Shown piece after piece: positions 10,191 through 19,442 of a DNA stretch of 64,000 bases. Within the stretch, counting starts at the first letter, position 1. The number at the start of each line of letters is the position of its first letter. Below the pieces are notes generated by a model, which was given only the letters and a program-made list of their open reading frames with translations, was not told where the DNA came from and ran no database searches. Location of the stretch: the NCBI RefSeq assembly GCF_003268635.1, contig NZ_CP029639.1, positions 5,343,501 to 5,407,500 of the forward strand. The letters are read 5' to 3'. The translations under genes and the position numbers were made by a program. This DNA is from Paenibacillus sp. DCT19. Its GTDB lineage: Bacteria; Bacillota; Bacilli; Paenibacillales; Paenibacillaceae.

Positions 10191-10272
10191 AGATAAGTGC
10201 GCTCCTTTAAATAAATTGAGTGATGTATATGAAAAGAGAAAAATCGTTCTCGTATAGAAAGTTCAAAAACGT

Positions 10273-13200
10273 TTAGCGCAGTAGCACCGTTTTAATCTCG
10301 TAAGGCTCAAAGGTCAGTGTGATCTGACCATTGGTGATATCCAATGACTCCCCAACCTCTTCCAAAGCGTTTGAGAGGCAGGCTTGCTCACACCCTTGCG
10401 ACCATTGCAGAGTTACACGTTCCCGTGTACCTGAAGATTCATAGAAACGAAGCACCTGGCCGTAGCCATTCTCCGCCGGTTTAACGGTATCCAGCACGAC
10501 ATGATGACTATCCAACTGGATCCAGCTTCCTCTTGCCGGAAGATCACCTTCGCTCTGTTCCGTATGCTGAACAGTTATTTCATGATTCAGTTCGGCTGCT
10601 TGACGGACGATATGTGCTTGTTGCCAATCTCCTTCATGCGGGTACAGAGAATAAGTGAATGTATGCTCTCCAAGGTCAGCCGTTCGGTCAGGCCATTTAG
10701 GTGCACGCAGTAGAGATAAACGCATCGTGCTGCCTTGCACGTCATAGCCATATTTGCAATCATTAAGCAGGCTCACGCCGTATCCGTATTCTGATACATC
10801 TGCGAAACGGTGCCCACAAACTTCATATTGGGCTTGCTCCCAGCTTGTGTTACGGTGGGTTGGCCGTTCCAATGCGCCAAACGGTATTTCGAATGTAGCC
10901 TTGGATGTTACTACATCAATTGGGAAGCTAACTTTCAGCAGCTTGTGTTCTTCATTCCAGTCGACATGGGTCTCAAAGTCGATCCGAGGTGAGTCGTGAT
11001 AAAAGACAACATCCTGCGTAATCACCGATTGGTGAAGCTTCCATTGGAAGCGTAGTACATCCTTCGTTGTTCCCGCCAGCACCAGCTTTTTCTCCAACAG
11101 CTGCACTTCACCAGCGATCTGATCTTCATAACGGTTATCGATATCCCAAGCATCCCAGAGTGTCGGACGGTCATGGAAAAAGTAAAATTGATTGCCTCGT
11201 TCACCTGGCTTCAGTATCTCGCGCTCTGCGCGCTTATCCCATAAACGAGTGATCTCTCCGCGTTCGTTAAATTGTACATAGTAAAATGCCGTTTCCCATG
11301 TATCGTTAAAGCTCTGTTGTCCCGCGAGGATTGCCGATTCTCGCACATGTGTATCCCTAGTATTTTCCGGTACCAGCCAAATGGTCTTGTATCCAAACGC
11401 CGGGATATCTGTCACAAGAACAGACATGCTGTCCTCTTCCAGATCTAATCGCAAACGCTGACCTTCTCCATCTATGGCATATCGATCAAAGCCATCATGG
11501 AATGGAAGACGAACGAGTGCATTCCGTTTCCAACCGAGACTGTTAAACACAACGTAGGCTACAGAACCAGCTGGTCCTTGTGTGTCCATTCTCTTGATCA
11601 ATGCTGTAATTCCTTGATGAAGAGCGGTTGTACCCAGTTCAAATACTTGCCTGTATTCCTCATCTGAGGTCACGTAAGATTCTGTAATGGCCGAGCCTGG
11701 AATAATATCGTGGAATTGATTCAGCAAAATCAGCTTCCAGCCATCATGTAGTGTCGAACGCATCTCAGCTTCCGTGTCTGCGCTCATATCCGGAAAAGCG
11801 AGAGTGCTCCATAACTCGGCTTCACGATACAGCACTTCTGCTTTGCGGTTATTGCGTTTGTTGCGTGCATGGGTCGTATAAGTTCCTCGGTGCAGCTCCA
11901 AATACAGATCGCCATGCCACTTCGGAAGAACTGGATGTTCCTGTTCAATTCCAGCAAAAAAGGCTCCGGCTGTGCTATATCGACTTGCAGGCTGGCCTAC
12001 CATAAGACTCGCCCGATCCACGTACTCCAGCATCTCGCGCGTTACCCCGCCACCACCATCACCATGTCCGTATAAGAGCATTTGCTCGGGATGTGCTGCT
12101 TTCTCCCGGTATGACTGCCAGTGATCGTGGATATCCTTCGGCAAGGTATGTTCATTGACGCCATGATTGAGGTAAGACAAAATCGCTGTGCCGTCGATAC
12201 CAACCCAGTGAAAGAGATCATAGGGGAACACATTCGTGTCATTCCATCCCAGCTTCGTGGTCATGAAATAATCGACATTGCCATGCTTCAGAATCTGAGG
12301 GAGAGAAGCACAGTATCCAAACGTATCCGGCAGCCACTCGATATTCGATGTCTTGCCAAACTCCTCCATGTAGAAACGTTGACCATATAACATCTGGCGA
12401 ATCAAGGATTCACCACTTGGGATATTCAGATCCGGTTCAACCCACATGCCACCAACTAACTCCCACCGACCCTCCGCAATCCGCTGCTTCACCCGTTCAT
12501 ATAGCTCGGGATCATGCTCTTTCAGGAAGGCATACAGCAAAGGTTGGCTCTGGGAATACACATATTCAGGGTATTCATTCATTAGAGCATCCACGGTAGA
12601 GAACGTCCGACTTGTTTTGCGCACCGTCTCGCGTACAGGCCACAGCCAAGCAATATCAATGTGTGACTGTCCCACCATATGCTCCAGCCCTTCCGCATTA
12701 CCGCCGATCTGATGTACTTGATGCCTCAGGCTCTTCTCAATCTGACAAATGTGTTCTTCCTGCCTGATCTCTTCATTCGTTAAACCAACGAATTGATCCA
12801 TGGATTGATACAATGCTTCCAGTAACCTTACCCGCCGAAAGTCACTCTCGGGCAGCAATGTCGTCGAATCACGTATAATAATGACCGTGTACATCAAACT
12901 ACGAACTGCTTCGTTCGGTCTCACCAGCAAGCTGGTAATCGAAGTTATCGGTGGTTGAATAACCGCTTGTTGATTCAAGGGATCTACAGGTTCAGGTACT
13001 GGATCAAACATCTCAATCTCAAGTTCAGGTGAGATGCCGACTTGGGACGGATCAAGCGTAACGTAGGTATGATTGCGATCCAGCCCTTGATATGAGCGTC
13101 CATTTACCCGTAACAAACCTTCTCCTCCAGTTTCAAAGACCAATCCGTACGGTGCATCCCGCCAAGAGTCAGGAATCTCTAAACGTGTTCTGAAGAAATA

Positions 13201-13380
13201 GGTTGTTCCCTGCTTGCTCGGAAACCGCTCAAAATCCTGCCCTTCCAGATACACACCCTGATCCTTGTAGTCTCCCGGTACATTATAATAAGCACGATGA
13301 ATGTCCCAACTGCGCAACTGCAATTGCTCCAGCCACTGCTGCTCGGATAACTCGCGAATAAATCGTCTGATACGTTCCAA
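10273..13380 (-). CDS. GH38 alpha-mannosidase (AMS1-like form)
   Basis: A second GH38 enzyme of 1035 residues, of the longer type related to yeast vacuolar AMS1 and human cytosolic MAN2C1. An N-terminal jelly-roll-like domain (1-230) precedes the catalytic domain: GQSHIDIAWLWP (metal ligands at about H240 and D242), WLPDTFGYCASLPQ (nucleophile Asp about 352) and LLNQFHDIIPGSA (metal His). The rest is the beta-sandwich C-terminal region. The start is TTG, 8 bases after GGAGG and 3 bases after the GH3 stop, so the genes are coupled. There is no signal peptide. Enzymes of this type trim alpha-1,2/1,3/1,6-mannose from free cytosolic oligosaccharides, complementing the other GH38 and GH125 here. 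Confidence 0.93.
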   Translation of the reverse strand: MERIRRFIRELSEQQWLEQLQLRSWDIHRAYYNVPGDYKDQGVYLEGQDFERFPSKQGTTYFFRTRLEIPDSWRDAPYGLVFETGGEGLLRVNGRSYQGLDRNHTYVTLDPSQVGISPELEIEMFDPVPEPVDPLNQQAVIQPPITSITSLLVRPNEAVRSLMYTVIIIRDSTTLLPESDFRRVRLLEALYQSMDQFVGLTNEEIRQEEHICQIEKSLRHQVHQIGGNAEGLEHMVGQSHIDIAWLWPVRETVRKTSRTFSTVDALMNEYPEYVYSQSQPLLYAFLKEHDPELYERVKQRIAEGRWELVGGMWVEPDLNIPSGESLIRQMLYGQRFYMEEFGKTSNIEWLPDTFGYCASLPQILKHGNVDYFMTTKLGWNDTNVFPYDLFHWVGIDGTAILSYLNHGVNEHTLPKDIHDHWQSYREKAAHPEQMLLYGHGDGGGGVTREMLEYVDRASLMVGQPASRYSTAGAFFAGIEQEHPVLPKWHGDLYLELHRGTYTTHARNKRNNRKAEVLYREAELWSTLAFPDMSADTEAEMRSTLHDGWKLILLNQFHDIIPGSAITESYVTSDEEYRQVFELGTTALHQGITALIKRMDTQGPAGSVAYVVFNSLGWKRNALVRLPFHDGFDRYAIDGEGQRLRLDLEEDSMSVLVTDIPAFGYKTIWLVPENTRDTHVRESAILAGQQSFNDTWETAFYYVQFNERGEITRLWDKRAEREILKPGERGNQFYFFHDRPTLWDAWDIDNRYEDQIAGEVQLLEKKLVLAGTTKDVLRFQWKLHQSVITQDVVFYHDSPRIDFETHVDWNEEHKLLKVSFPIDVVTSKATFEIPFGALERPTHRNTSWEQAQYEVCGHRFADVSEYGYGVSLLNDCKYGYDVQGSTMRLSLLRAPKWPDRTADLGEHTFTYSLYPHEGDWQQAHIVRQAAELNHEITVQHTEQSEGDLPARGSWIQLDSHHVVLDTVKPAENGYGQVLRFYESSGTRERVTLQWSQGCEQACLSNALEEVGESLDITNGQITLTFEPYEIKTVLLR

Positions 13381-13383
13381 GAT

Positions 13384-15702
13384 TTACGCCTCCTCTACGG
13401 TCAGCTCGACCATCTGGGTATCGTTTACGTTGCGACCGATATGAATGTGGAATTGTCCTGCTTCAACAACAGGCTTCAGATCGCGTCCAATATATTGAAG
13501 CTGCTCTGCCCCAATACCAAATTCAATATTCCGGGTCTCACCCGGCTCTAAATTCACTTTGACAAACCCCTTAAGTTCCTTCGCCGGCCGGGTGATGGAG
13601 CTTATGACATCGGAAATGTACAGCTGTACTACCTCGGCTCCTGCACAGGTGCCGGTGTTAGTCACATGCACCGATACGGTGACTGATTCATTCTTAGTCA
13701 TGGAATTCATGCTAAGCTTTGGCGCGCTGTATTCAAATGACGTGTAACTGAGGCCATATCCGAATGCGTAACGTGGCTGCAGATCCTCTTCTAGATAACG
13801 CTTGCCACGAGATCGTTTACCGTTATAGTAGACTGGTAGCTGACCCACATGTTTGGGGATGGAGATTGTCAAACGACCTGATGGATTCACGTCACCAAAC
13901 AGAATGTCAGCAATCGCATGTCCTCCCTCTTGACCCGGGTACCATGCCTCCAGAATGGCATCGGCATGTTCGTCAACCCACGGTTCTGCAATAGGACGAC
14001 CATTGATGTAGACCACAACCAGTGTTTTTCCAAGTTGATGAATCTCTTTAATAAGTTCCAGTTGTACACCGGCAAGCCCTAAGGTCATGCGATCAATACC
14101 TTCACCGCACTCCATATCATTCCATGTGTTATCAGATACCTTCGAAGCTCCCGTCTTCAGGTCAATCGTGCCCTCTCCAAAATCACGAGCGCTGGAGCCA
14201 CCCACAACCATAATCACGGTATCTGCTTTACTTGCAACCTCTATAGCCCGCTCAAAACCTTCTCTTGAATCCCCTCTAATCCGACAACCTGGTGCATAGA
14301 GCACTTGCTCCGAGGGCTGCACCGTCTCAGAACACATGAACTTGCTTCGAATACCATCCAGTATCGTCTGCACTTTGGACTTCGGTTGGGGCGATGTGTA
14401 GTCGCCAAGCTGATTATAAGCATGATCCGCATTGGGTCCGATAACGGCAATCCGTCCCACCATGGCTGTAGATAACGGGAGTGTAGCGGCTTCATTTTTG
14501 AGCAACACGACTCCTTCCGCTGCCAATTGATGAGCCAGCTTGATATGCTGCTCATTGCCAATCACTTCGGCCGCTTGATCAGCATCCACATACGGCTGCT
14601 CGAATAGCCCTAATCTGAACTTCAATGCCAGTACACGACGGACAGCCTGATCCAGAACTTGTACTTCAAGCTTATCCTCTGCCACAGCCTGCTCCAGATA
14701 TTGTCCAAACATCTCGCCAGACATTTCCATATCAATACCCGCCTGAATCGCTTGAATCGATGCATGCAATCCGTCGGATGCAACGTCATGCCCACTGGCT
14801 AGCATGTTAATTGCACCGCAATCTGTAATGACCACTCCTTCAAAGCCCCAATCTTTACGCAATACGCCATTGAGTAATTCGTTATTTACCGTACAAGGTA
14901 TACCATCAATTTCGTTGTAAGCCGGCATAATAGAGGCTGCACCAGCCTCCACCGCTTTGCGAAAAGGATATAGATCAACTTCCAGCAGCTCACGCCAGCC
15001 CATATGTACAGGCCCTGCATTACGCCCGCCTTCTGAGCTGCCATAACCAACAAAATGCTTCAATGTCGCAGCCACCGCGTCTTCCTGGTCAAGGCTCTCA
15101 CCCTGAAGACCCTGCACCGAAGCAACGGCCAATTCCCCGATGAGGTACGGATCTTCACCGAAACATTCTTCGGTACGTCCCCAGCGTGGGTCACGCACGA
15201 CATCCAGTACCGGTGAGTACGTGACTGCACCGCCTTGGGCACGAGTCTCTCGTGCCACCGCCCGACACATCTCTCGATACAGATCTACGTTCCAGGTGCT
15301 CCCCAGCAGAAGAGGAACTGGAAAGACGGTTCCATCAATCGCCATATGCCCATGCGAGCATTCTTCACCGATGAGGATGGGAATGCCCAGTCTAGAATGT
15401 TCTACAGCATAACGTTGGATGAGATTAACTGCTTCTGCCCCTTCTCTCGCAGATAACCCGTTCTCTAGCGTAACGCCAGTCCAAGGGTCTGCCCGAAGTG
15501 CACCATAGAGGGAGCCGATGCCCCCCTGTTCTACTTGCTGCTTGAAGGAATCACTCAGCGTGATGTGACCCTCGTTATTCGTATAGGTCTGCCAACCGAA
15601 GGGTTGAACTAGCTGCCCGATCTTTTCCTCAATCGTCATTAGACTCAGCAAGTTCTCCACCCGTTCAGCCACCGATTTACTGGCGTCCTTATAAATCATC
15701 AT
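13384..15702 (-). CDS. GH3 glycosidase (beta-glucosidase type)
   Basis: A cytoplasmic family 3 glycosidase of about 772 residues. Domains in order: (beta/alpha)8 domain with DPRWGRTEECFGEDP and LKHFVGYG, nucleophile Asp (about 294) in GVVITDCGAI, the alpha/beta sandwich domain, and a C-terminal fibronectin-III-like domain (FGYGLSYTSFEYS onward). It follows the BglX/BglB plan, not the NagZ plan, so beta-glucosidase or beta-xylosidase chemistry is likelier than hexosaminidase. In this operon its substrate could be a glucosylated glycan or another beta-linked sugar released with the N-glycan. I chose the ATG at 15702, 7 bases after GGAGAG; a TTG at 15717 has no usable spacing. Confidence 0.9.
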   Translation of the reverse strand: MMIYKDASKSVAERVENLLSLMTIEEKIGQLVQPFGWQTYTNNEGHITLSDSFKQQVEQGGIGSLYGALRADPWTGVTLENGLSAREGAEAVNLIQRYAVEHSRLGIPILIGEECSHGHMAIDGTVFPVPLLLGSTWNVDLYREMCRAVARETRAQGGAVTYSPVLDVVRDPRWGRTEECFGEDPYLIGELAVASVQGLQGESLDQEDAVAATLKHFVGYGSSEGGRNAGPVHMGWRELLEVDLYPFRKAVEAGAASIMPAYNEIDGIPCTVNNELLNGVLRKDWGFEGVVITDCGAINMLASGHDVASDGLHASIQAIQAGIDMEMSGEMFGQYLEQAVAEDKLEVQVLDQAVRRVLALKFRLGLFEQPYVDADQAAEVIGNEQHIKLAHQLAAEGVVLLKNEAATLPLSTAMVGRIAVIGPNADHAYNQLGDYTSPQPKSKVQTILDGIRSKFMCSETVQPSEQVLYAPGCRIRGDSREGFERAIEVASKADTVIMVVGGSSARDFGEGTIDLKTGASKVSDNTWNDMECGEGIDRMTLGLAGVQLELIKEIHQLGKTLVVVYINGRPIAEPWVDEHADAILEAWYPGQEGGHAIADILFGDVNPSGRLTISIPKHVGQLPVYYNGKRSRGKRYLEEDLQPRYAFGYGLSYTSFEYSAPKLSMNSMTKNESVTVSVHVTNTGTCAGAEVVQLYISDVISSITRPAKELKGFVKVNLEPGETRNIEFGIGAEQLQYIGRDLKPVVEAGQFHIHIGRNVNDTQMVELTVEEA

Positions 15703-15735
15703 CCTGCATCTCTCCAATCCTATCGAGTGATTCGG

Positions 15736-16656
15736 TTATTCTTTGACTGCTCCCACTGTCAATCCTTGCACGAAATAACGCTGGAAGAATGGATAAGCGA
15801 ATATAATCGGCAACGTTGCAAGCACAACCATCGCCATACGGGACGTATCCTGTGGAATGGACTGCATCGCTGCCAGACTCATTGAACTGTTGGCCGAGTT
15901 TTGCTGGATAAACTGGATGCTTGATTCAATCCGCATCAGCATCGATTGCAGAGGAACCAGATTAGGGTTATCAATGTACAAGAGCGCATTAAACCAATCG
16001 TTCCAGTAACCGAGTGTACTAAACAGTCCAATGGTCGCGAGACCTGGCAAGGACAACGGAATCACGATTTTCATAAACGTATAAAATTCGCCTGCACCAT
16101 CAATTCTTGCTGACTCAATAACGGCATCCGGCACACTCGTAGAGTAGAATGTACGCAGAATCATAATGTAGAAGGCGTTCATCGCGAGCGGCAGTATGAG
16201 TGCCCATACGGTATCCTTTAATTGAAGCAATTGGGATACGACCATATAGGTCGGGATCATCCCGCCGTTAAACAACATCGTCAGGATGGCAAAAATAGAG
16301 AAGAATCTCCGATAACGGAAGCTCTTACGGGAAATCGCATAAGCATACAGTGACATTAGAATTAAACTGATGATCGTACCAAGCACGGTTACCAAAATAG
16401 TCACACCATAAGCACGTAGCAATGTGTCGCCACTCTGCCAGACAAACTGATAGGCCGCTAGGCTCCACTCTGCTGGAATCAGTCGGTACCCGTCACGAGC
16501 CAGCACCTTCTCGTCCGTAAACGAGATAATTACGACAAAAATAAACGGAAATACACAGATTAGAGCGAATAGACCGGCAATGAGGTTCATTATCACATTC
16601 CAGCCACTGGATACATGGTGGAAGTCGCGTTTTTTTACAAGTTGAGCTTGAGCCAT
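15736..16656 (-). CDS. Carbohydrate ABC transporter permease (LplC/YtcP type)
   Basis: A 306-residue integral membrane subunit of a CUT1-type sugar importer. Six hydrophobic segments are visible (about residues 20-45, 85-110, 120-145, 150-175, 195-220, 270-290). The ATPase-coupling EAA loop reads IESARIDGAGEFYTFMKIVIPLSLPG at about 190-215. It pairs with the permease immediately upstream and the lipoprotein before that. No ATP-binding subunit lies nearby, so a shared MsmX-type ATPase elsewhere on the chromosome is expected, as is usual for these transporters in Bacillales. AAAGGAG precedes the ATG. It likely imports the oligosaccharide released by the GH85 enzyme. Confidence 0.93.
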   Translation of the reverse strand: MAQAQLVKKRDFHHVSSGWNVIMNLIAGLFALICVFPFIFVVIISFTDEKVLARDGYRLIPAEWSLAAYQFVWQSGDTLLRAYGVTILVTVLGTIISLILMSLYAYAISRKSFRYRRFFSIFAILTMLFNGGMIPTYMVVSQLLQLKDTVWALILPLAMNAFYIMILRTFYSTSVPDAVIESARIDGAGEFYTFMKIVIPLSLPGLATIGLFSTLGYWNDWFNALLYIDNPNLVPLQSMLMRIESSIQFIQQNSANSSMSLAAMQSIPQDTSRMAMVVLATLPIIFAYPFFQRYFVQGLTVGAVKE

Positions 16657-16680
16657 AATGGTTCACTCCTTTCCCGTGTT

Positions 16681-17610
16681 CTAGAATAAACTGCTATCTT
16701 TATCAATTTTGCGAACGACATAGTTGGAGATGATTACAAGCACAAAGCCCACAACGGATTGATACAATCCTGCTGCTGTACTCATTCCAATCTCCCCGCT
16801 TGTTTTCAAGCCACGATAGACATACGTATCAATAACGTTCGTAACCGAGAAAAGTGTACCCGAGTCCCTTGGCACCTGATAGAACAGTCCAAAGTCGGCA
16901 TAGAAGATGCGGCCTACGGCCAGCAAGGTCATAATGGTAATGATTGGCGACAGCAATGGGATCGTAATGTTGCGAATCTGCTGCCATTTGTTCGCTCCAT
17001 CAATCATGGCTGCTTCATACAGCGAACGATCAATCCCCAGAATAGATGCCAGATACACGATGCTGTTGTAACCAATGGTTTTCCATAATGCGACAAAAAC
17101 CAGAATATACGGCCAATACTTAGCCTCGGAGTACCATTGGATCGGCTCCATTCCAAACCAGCCAATAATCTGATTCAACATCCCTCGATCCATACTCAGG
17201 AAGCTGAATACGAAGTAACCAACGATAACCCAGGACAGAAAGTAGGGGAGAAACATCCCCGTTTGATATAACTTCGCTAGCCGTTTATTAATGAGCTCCG
17301 AGAGTAAAATCGCTAGCCCTACTGCAAAAACCAGCCCTAAAAAAATAATGGCGATATTATAAAAAAGGGTATTTCGCGTAATCAGCCATGCGTCATTGGT
17401 GCTGAACAGAAATTTGAAATTATCCCAGCCTACCCACTCACTCTTCATCAGGCTTGCCCAGAAGCCTTCGCGACTGACTCGATATTCCTTGAATGCAGCC
17501 ACCGTGCCCACGAGTGGCAGATAAGAGAAGAAGAAAAACCAGATGGCACCAGGCAGTACCATGAACAGCATGACTCGGTTTTTAATCAGATTTTTCAAAA
17601 ATGTAGTCAT
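16681..17610 (-). CDS. Carbohydrate ABC transporter permease (LplB/YtcQ-partner type)
   Basis: A 309-residue permease with six predicted membrane segments and the EAA loop EAAMIDGANKWQQIRNITIPLLSP at about 208-232. The N-terminus FLKNLIKNRVMLFMVLPGAIWFFFFSYLPL is typical of the LplB family, which pair with LplC-type permeases and very long solute-binding lipoproteins for complex oligosaccharides. AAGGAGG lies 9 bases before the ATG. An intrinsic terminator (17638-17676) between the binding protein gene and this one should make permease mRNA less abundant than binding-protein mRNA. Confidence 0.93.
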   Translation of the reverse strand: MTTFLKNLIKNRVMLFMVLPGAIWFFFFSYLPLVGTVAAFKEYRVSREGFWASLMKSEWVGWDNFKFLFSTNDAWLITRNTLFYNIAIIFLGLVFAVGLAILLSELINKRLAKLYQTGMFLPYFLSWVIVGYFVFSFLSMDRGMLNQIIGWFGMEPIQWYSEAKYWPYILVFVALWKTIGYNSIVYLASILGIDRSLYEAAMIDGANKWQQIRNITIPLLSPIITIMTLLAVGRIFYADFGLFYQVPRDSGTLFSVTNVIDTYVYRGLKTSGEIGMSTAAGLYQSVVGFVLVIISNYVVRKIDKDSSLF

Positions 17611-17637
17611 TGTGGATATCCTCCTTCAAGCTCTGAA

Positions 17638-17676
17638 TAAAAAAAGATCGGACGCGATAAGCAGCCGCCCGATCCT
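17638..17676 (-). terminator. Terminator inside the transport operon
   Basis: On the minus strand GATCGG..CG pairs with CG..CCGATC, then a run of seven T. It lies between the binding protein stop (17689) and the permease start (17610). It can act as a partial terminator giving excess binding protein over permeases. Confidence 0.7.
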
Positions 17677-17688
17677 TACGAATTACGT

Positions 17689-19160
17689 TTACTTGTTTTC
17701 CGCTCTCCAGGCGTCCAGTTGGCTTTGGGCTTCAGCCATTACCTTCTCCAGTCCGGCTTGATTGAATTTCTCAATCACTTGATCCAGATTGGTTGCCGGG
17801 TCTAGTGTACCTGTCATCAAAGCTGCCCAATATTGCTCTTTCACGTTCTGTACTGCCGTAAGTTCAGCAGATACATTACTTGCATCAAAGTTGAAGCTGA
17901 GGATTGGAGAATTCACACCTTCAGCATTAAACTTTTTGAACTCATCCCATTTGTTGTCCGGGTCATTGCTGTTCAGATACAGGAGCATGTTATTCCCGAG
18001 GGAGTATGAAGGCATATCGTAGTTTTTCGATTCAGGCAGATTCTCCATGTGGGTGTCATCTACTTTTTTGTAATGCGTGCCCTCGATCCCGGAGTCAACC
18101 ATATTGCGGAGAACCGGATCTGTATTCAGCAGGTTCAAGAATTCCATCGCTTTCTCTGGATATTCCGAGTTCGCTGAGATCGCCATAATCGATCCTTGTA
18201 CCGATGTATTCGTAATAATTGCATCACTTGCTGGTGTGGAAACGACAGGATATCCATAGCTTGCAGACCATTGGTTATCTGCCATCGGTTGTGTCTGTGC
18301 ACGATCTAGGAACCAGTTGCCTGATGTCGTGAGATCATTCGTAGATCCCGTCGTTGCAGCTTCTGGGGACACATAACCTGCCTTATAATATTTATTCATA
18401 GTGGTAAGTGCTTCTTTCATCTCAGGTGTTTCTAAGATGTTCACAAGTTTGTAGTCGGTTGTATCCAGTTTGATTGCCATTGGAAGGTTCTGAATAACAT
18501 AATCGTATGGCACATATGGAACGTAGTTCTTATCCATAGCAAACGGCGTAACACTTGGCTCATTTTCCTTGATCGTTTTGAGCAATGGCTCTAAACTGTC
18601 TAGCGTTCGAATGCCGGACATATCCAGCTTGTATTTATCTAGCAAGGTTTGGTTGAAACGCCATACCTCTTGCTGTGGCAACTCTTTGTTGGCTGGAATA
18701 CCATAATTGTGTCCGTCTACCTTGGAGCCACTAAGGAAGGCCGGATCGATTGTATCCGTCAGCTCCTTACCGTATTCAGGAAGCAGCTCATCTAGCTCCA
18801 TGAACGCACCTTTTCTCGCATTTAGGACATAATCGAATCCGCCAGAAGCAGTAAACAGAATATCCATCGGTTCACCTGACGCTACGTTCACCTGCATCTT
18901 CTGTGGATAATCACCCCAGTCAACCATCTTCATTGTCACTGTGGCATTAATCTTTTCTTTGGTGTACTTGCTAACTTCCTCCATCACTTTATTAACATCC
19001 TTTTGCGGTGTACCAATGGTGTACCAGATCAACTCGACCGAGTCGTCTCCCGCTCCTCCGGATTCTGAGGCCTCTTTGCTCCCCCGCATGCACTAAGAAC
19101 AAGCGTAACAGCCATTAACAATGCAAGAACGAGTGAGAAACGTTTTTTTGATTTACTCAT
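17689..19160 (-). CDS. Extracellular solute-binding lipoprotein, frame broken once
   Basis: The substrate-binding lipoprotein of the importer, about 490 residues when restored. The ATG at 19160 (7 bases after GGGAGGG) starts a classic signal: MSKSKKR, a hydrophobic core, and lipobox LSAC. Directly after the lipobox Cys there is a run of five G on the coding strand (19081-19085). A sixth G would join the signal to the mature frame (CGGSKEASESGGAGDD). As written, the signal and the 466-residue mature part are in different frames. The mature part is a family 1 solute-binding protein (ELIWYTIGTPQKDVNKVMEEVSKYTKEK) as in LplA/YtcQ and pneumococcal NgtS. I think a base is missing from the sequence, but slippage within the run is an alternative. 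Confidence 0.85.
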
Positions 19161-19224
19161 TTTATGACCCTCCCTTTTCGTGTTCCCTTCAGCGCTACAA
19201 ACTAACTACATTAACCTTATCGAA

Positions 19225-19238
19225 TGAAAGCATTTACA
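19225..19238. promoter_or_regulatory. cre-like CcpA site upstream of the binding protein gene
   Basis: TGAAAGCATTTACA matches the cre consensus TGWAARCGYTWNCW at 13 of 14 positions when read on the minus strand. It lies 65-78 bases before the lipoprotein start, where a promoter would be, so CcpA binding would repress the transport and glycosidase operon. Confidence 0.65.
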
Positions 19239-19315
19239 AAAAGAAGATAAACTTAAGGTTTCGAGGTACAAATTAAAGAGAAACAGGTTTAATCATTCAA
19301 ATTTTTATTATTTTA

Positions 19316-19329
19316 ATAAAACGCTTACA
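19316..19329. promoter_or_regulatory. Weaker cre-like site upstream of the binding protein gene
   Basis: ATAAAACGCTTACA matches the cre consensus at 12 of 14 positions, about 155 bases before the lipoprotein start. It is a second, weaker candidate in the 282-base spacer between the regulator and the binding protein gene. Confidence 0.4.
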
Positions 19330-19442
19330 CAAAAGAGACATGCCAGGTAACATATTGCCTATGATTCTTTCCATGCCACTGTTTTATCTGAATGTCTTTT
19401 TCATCCTGTTACTTCGCAGTCCCATTCGTCGCTAATCCTACA

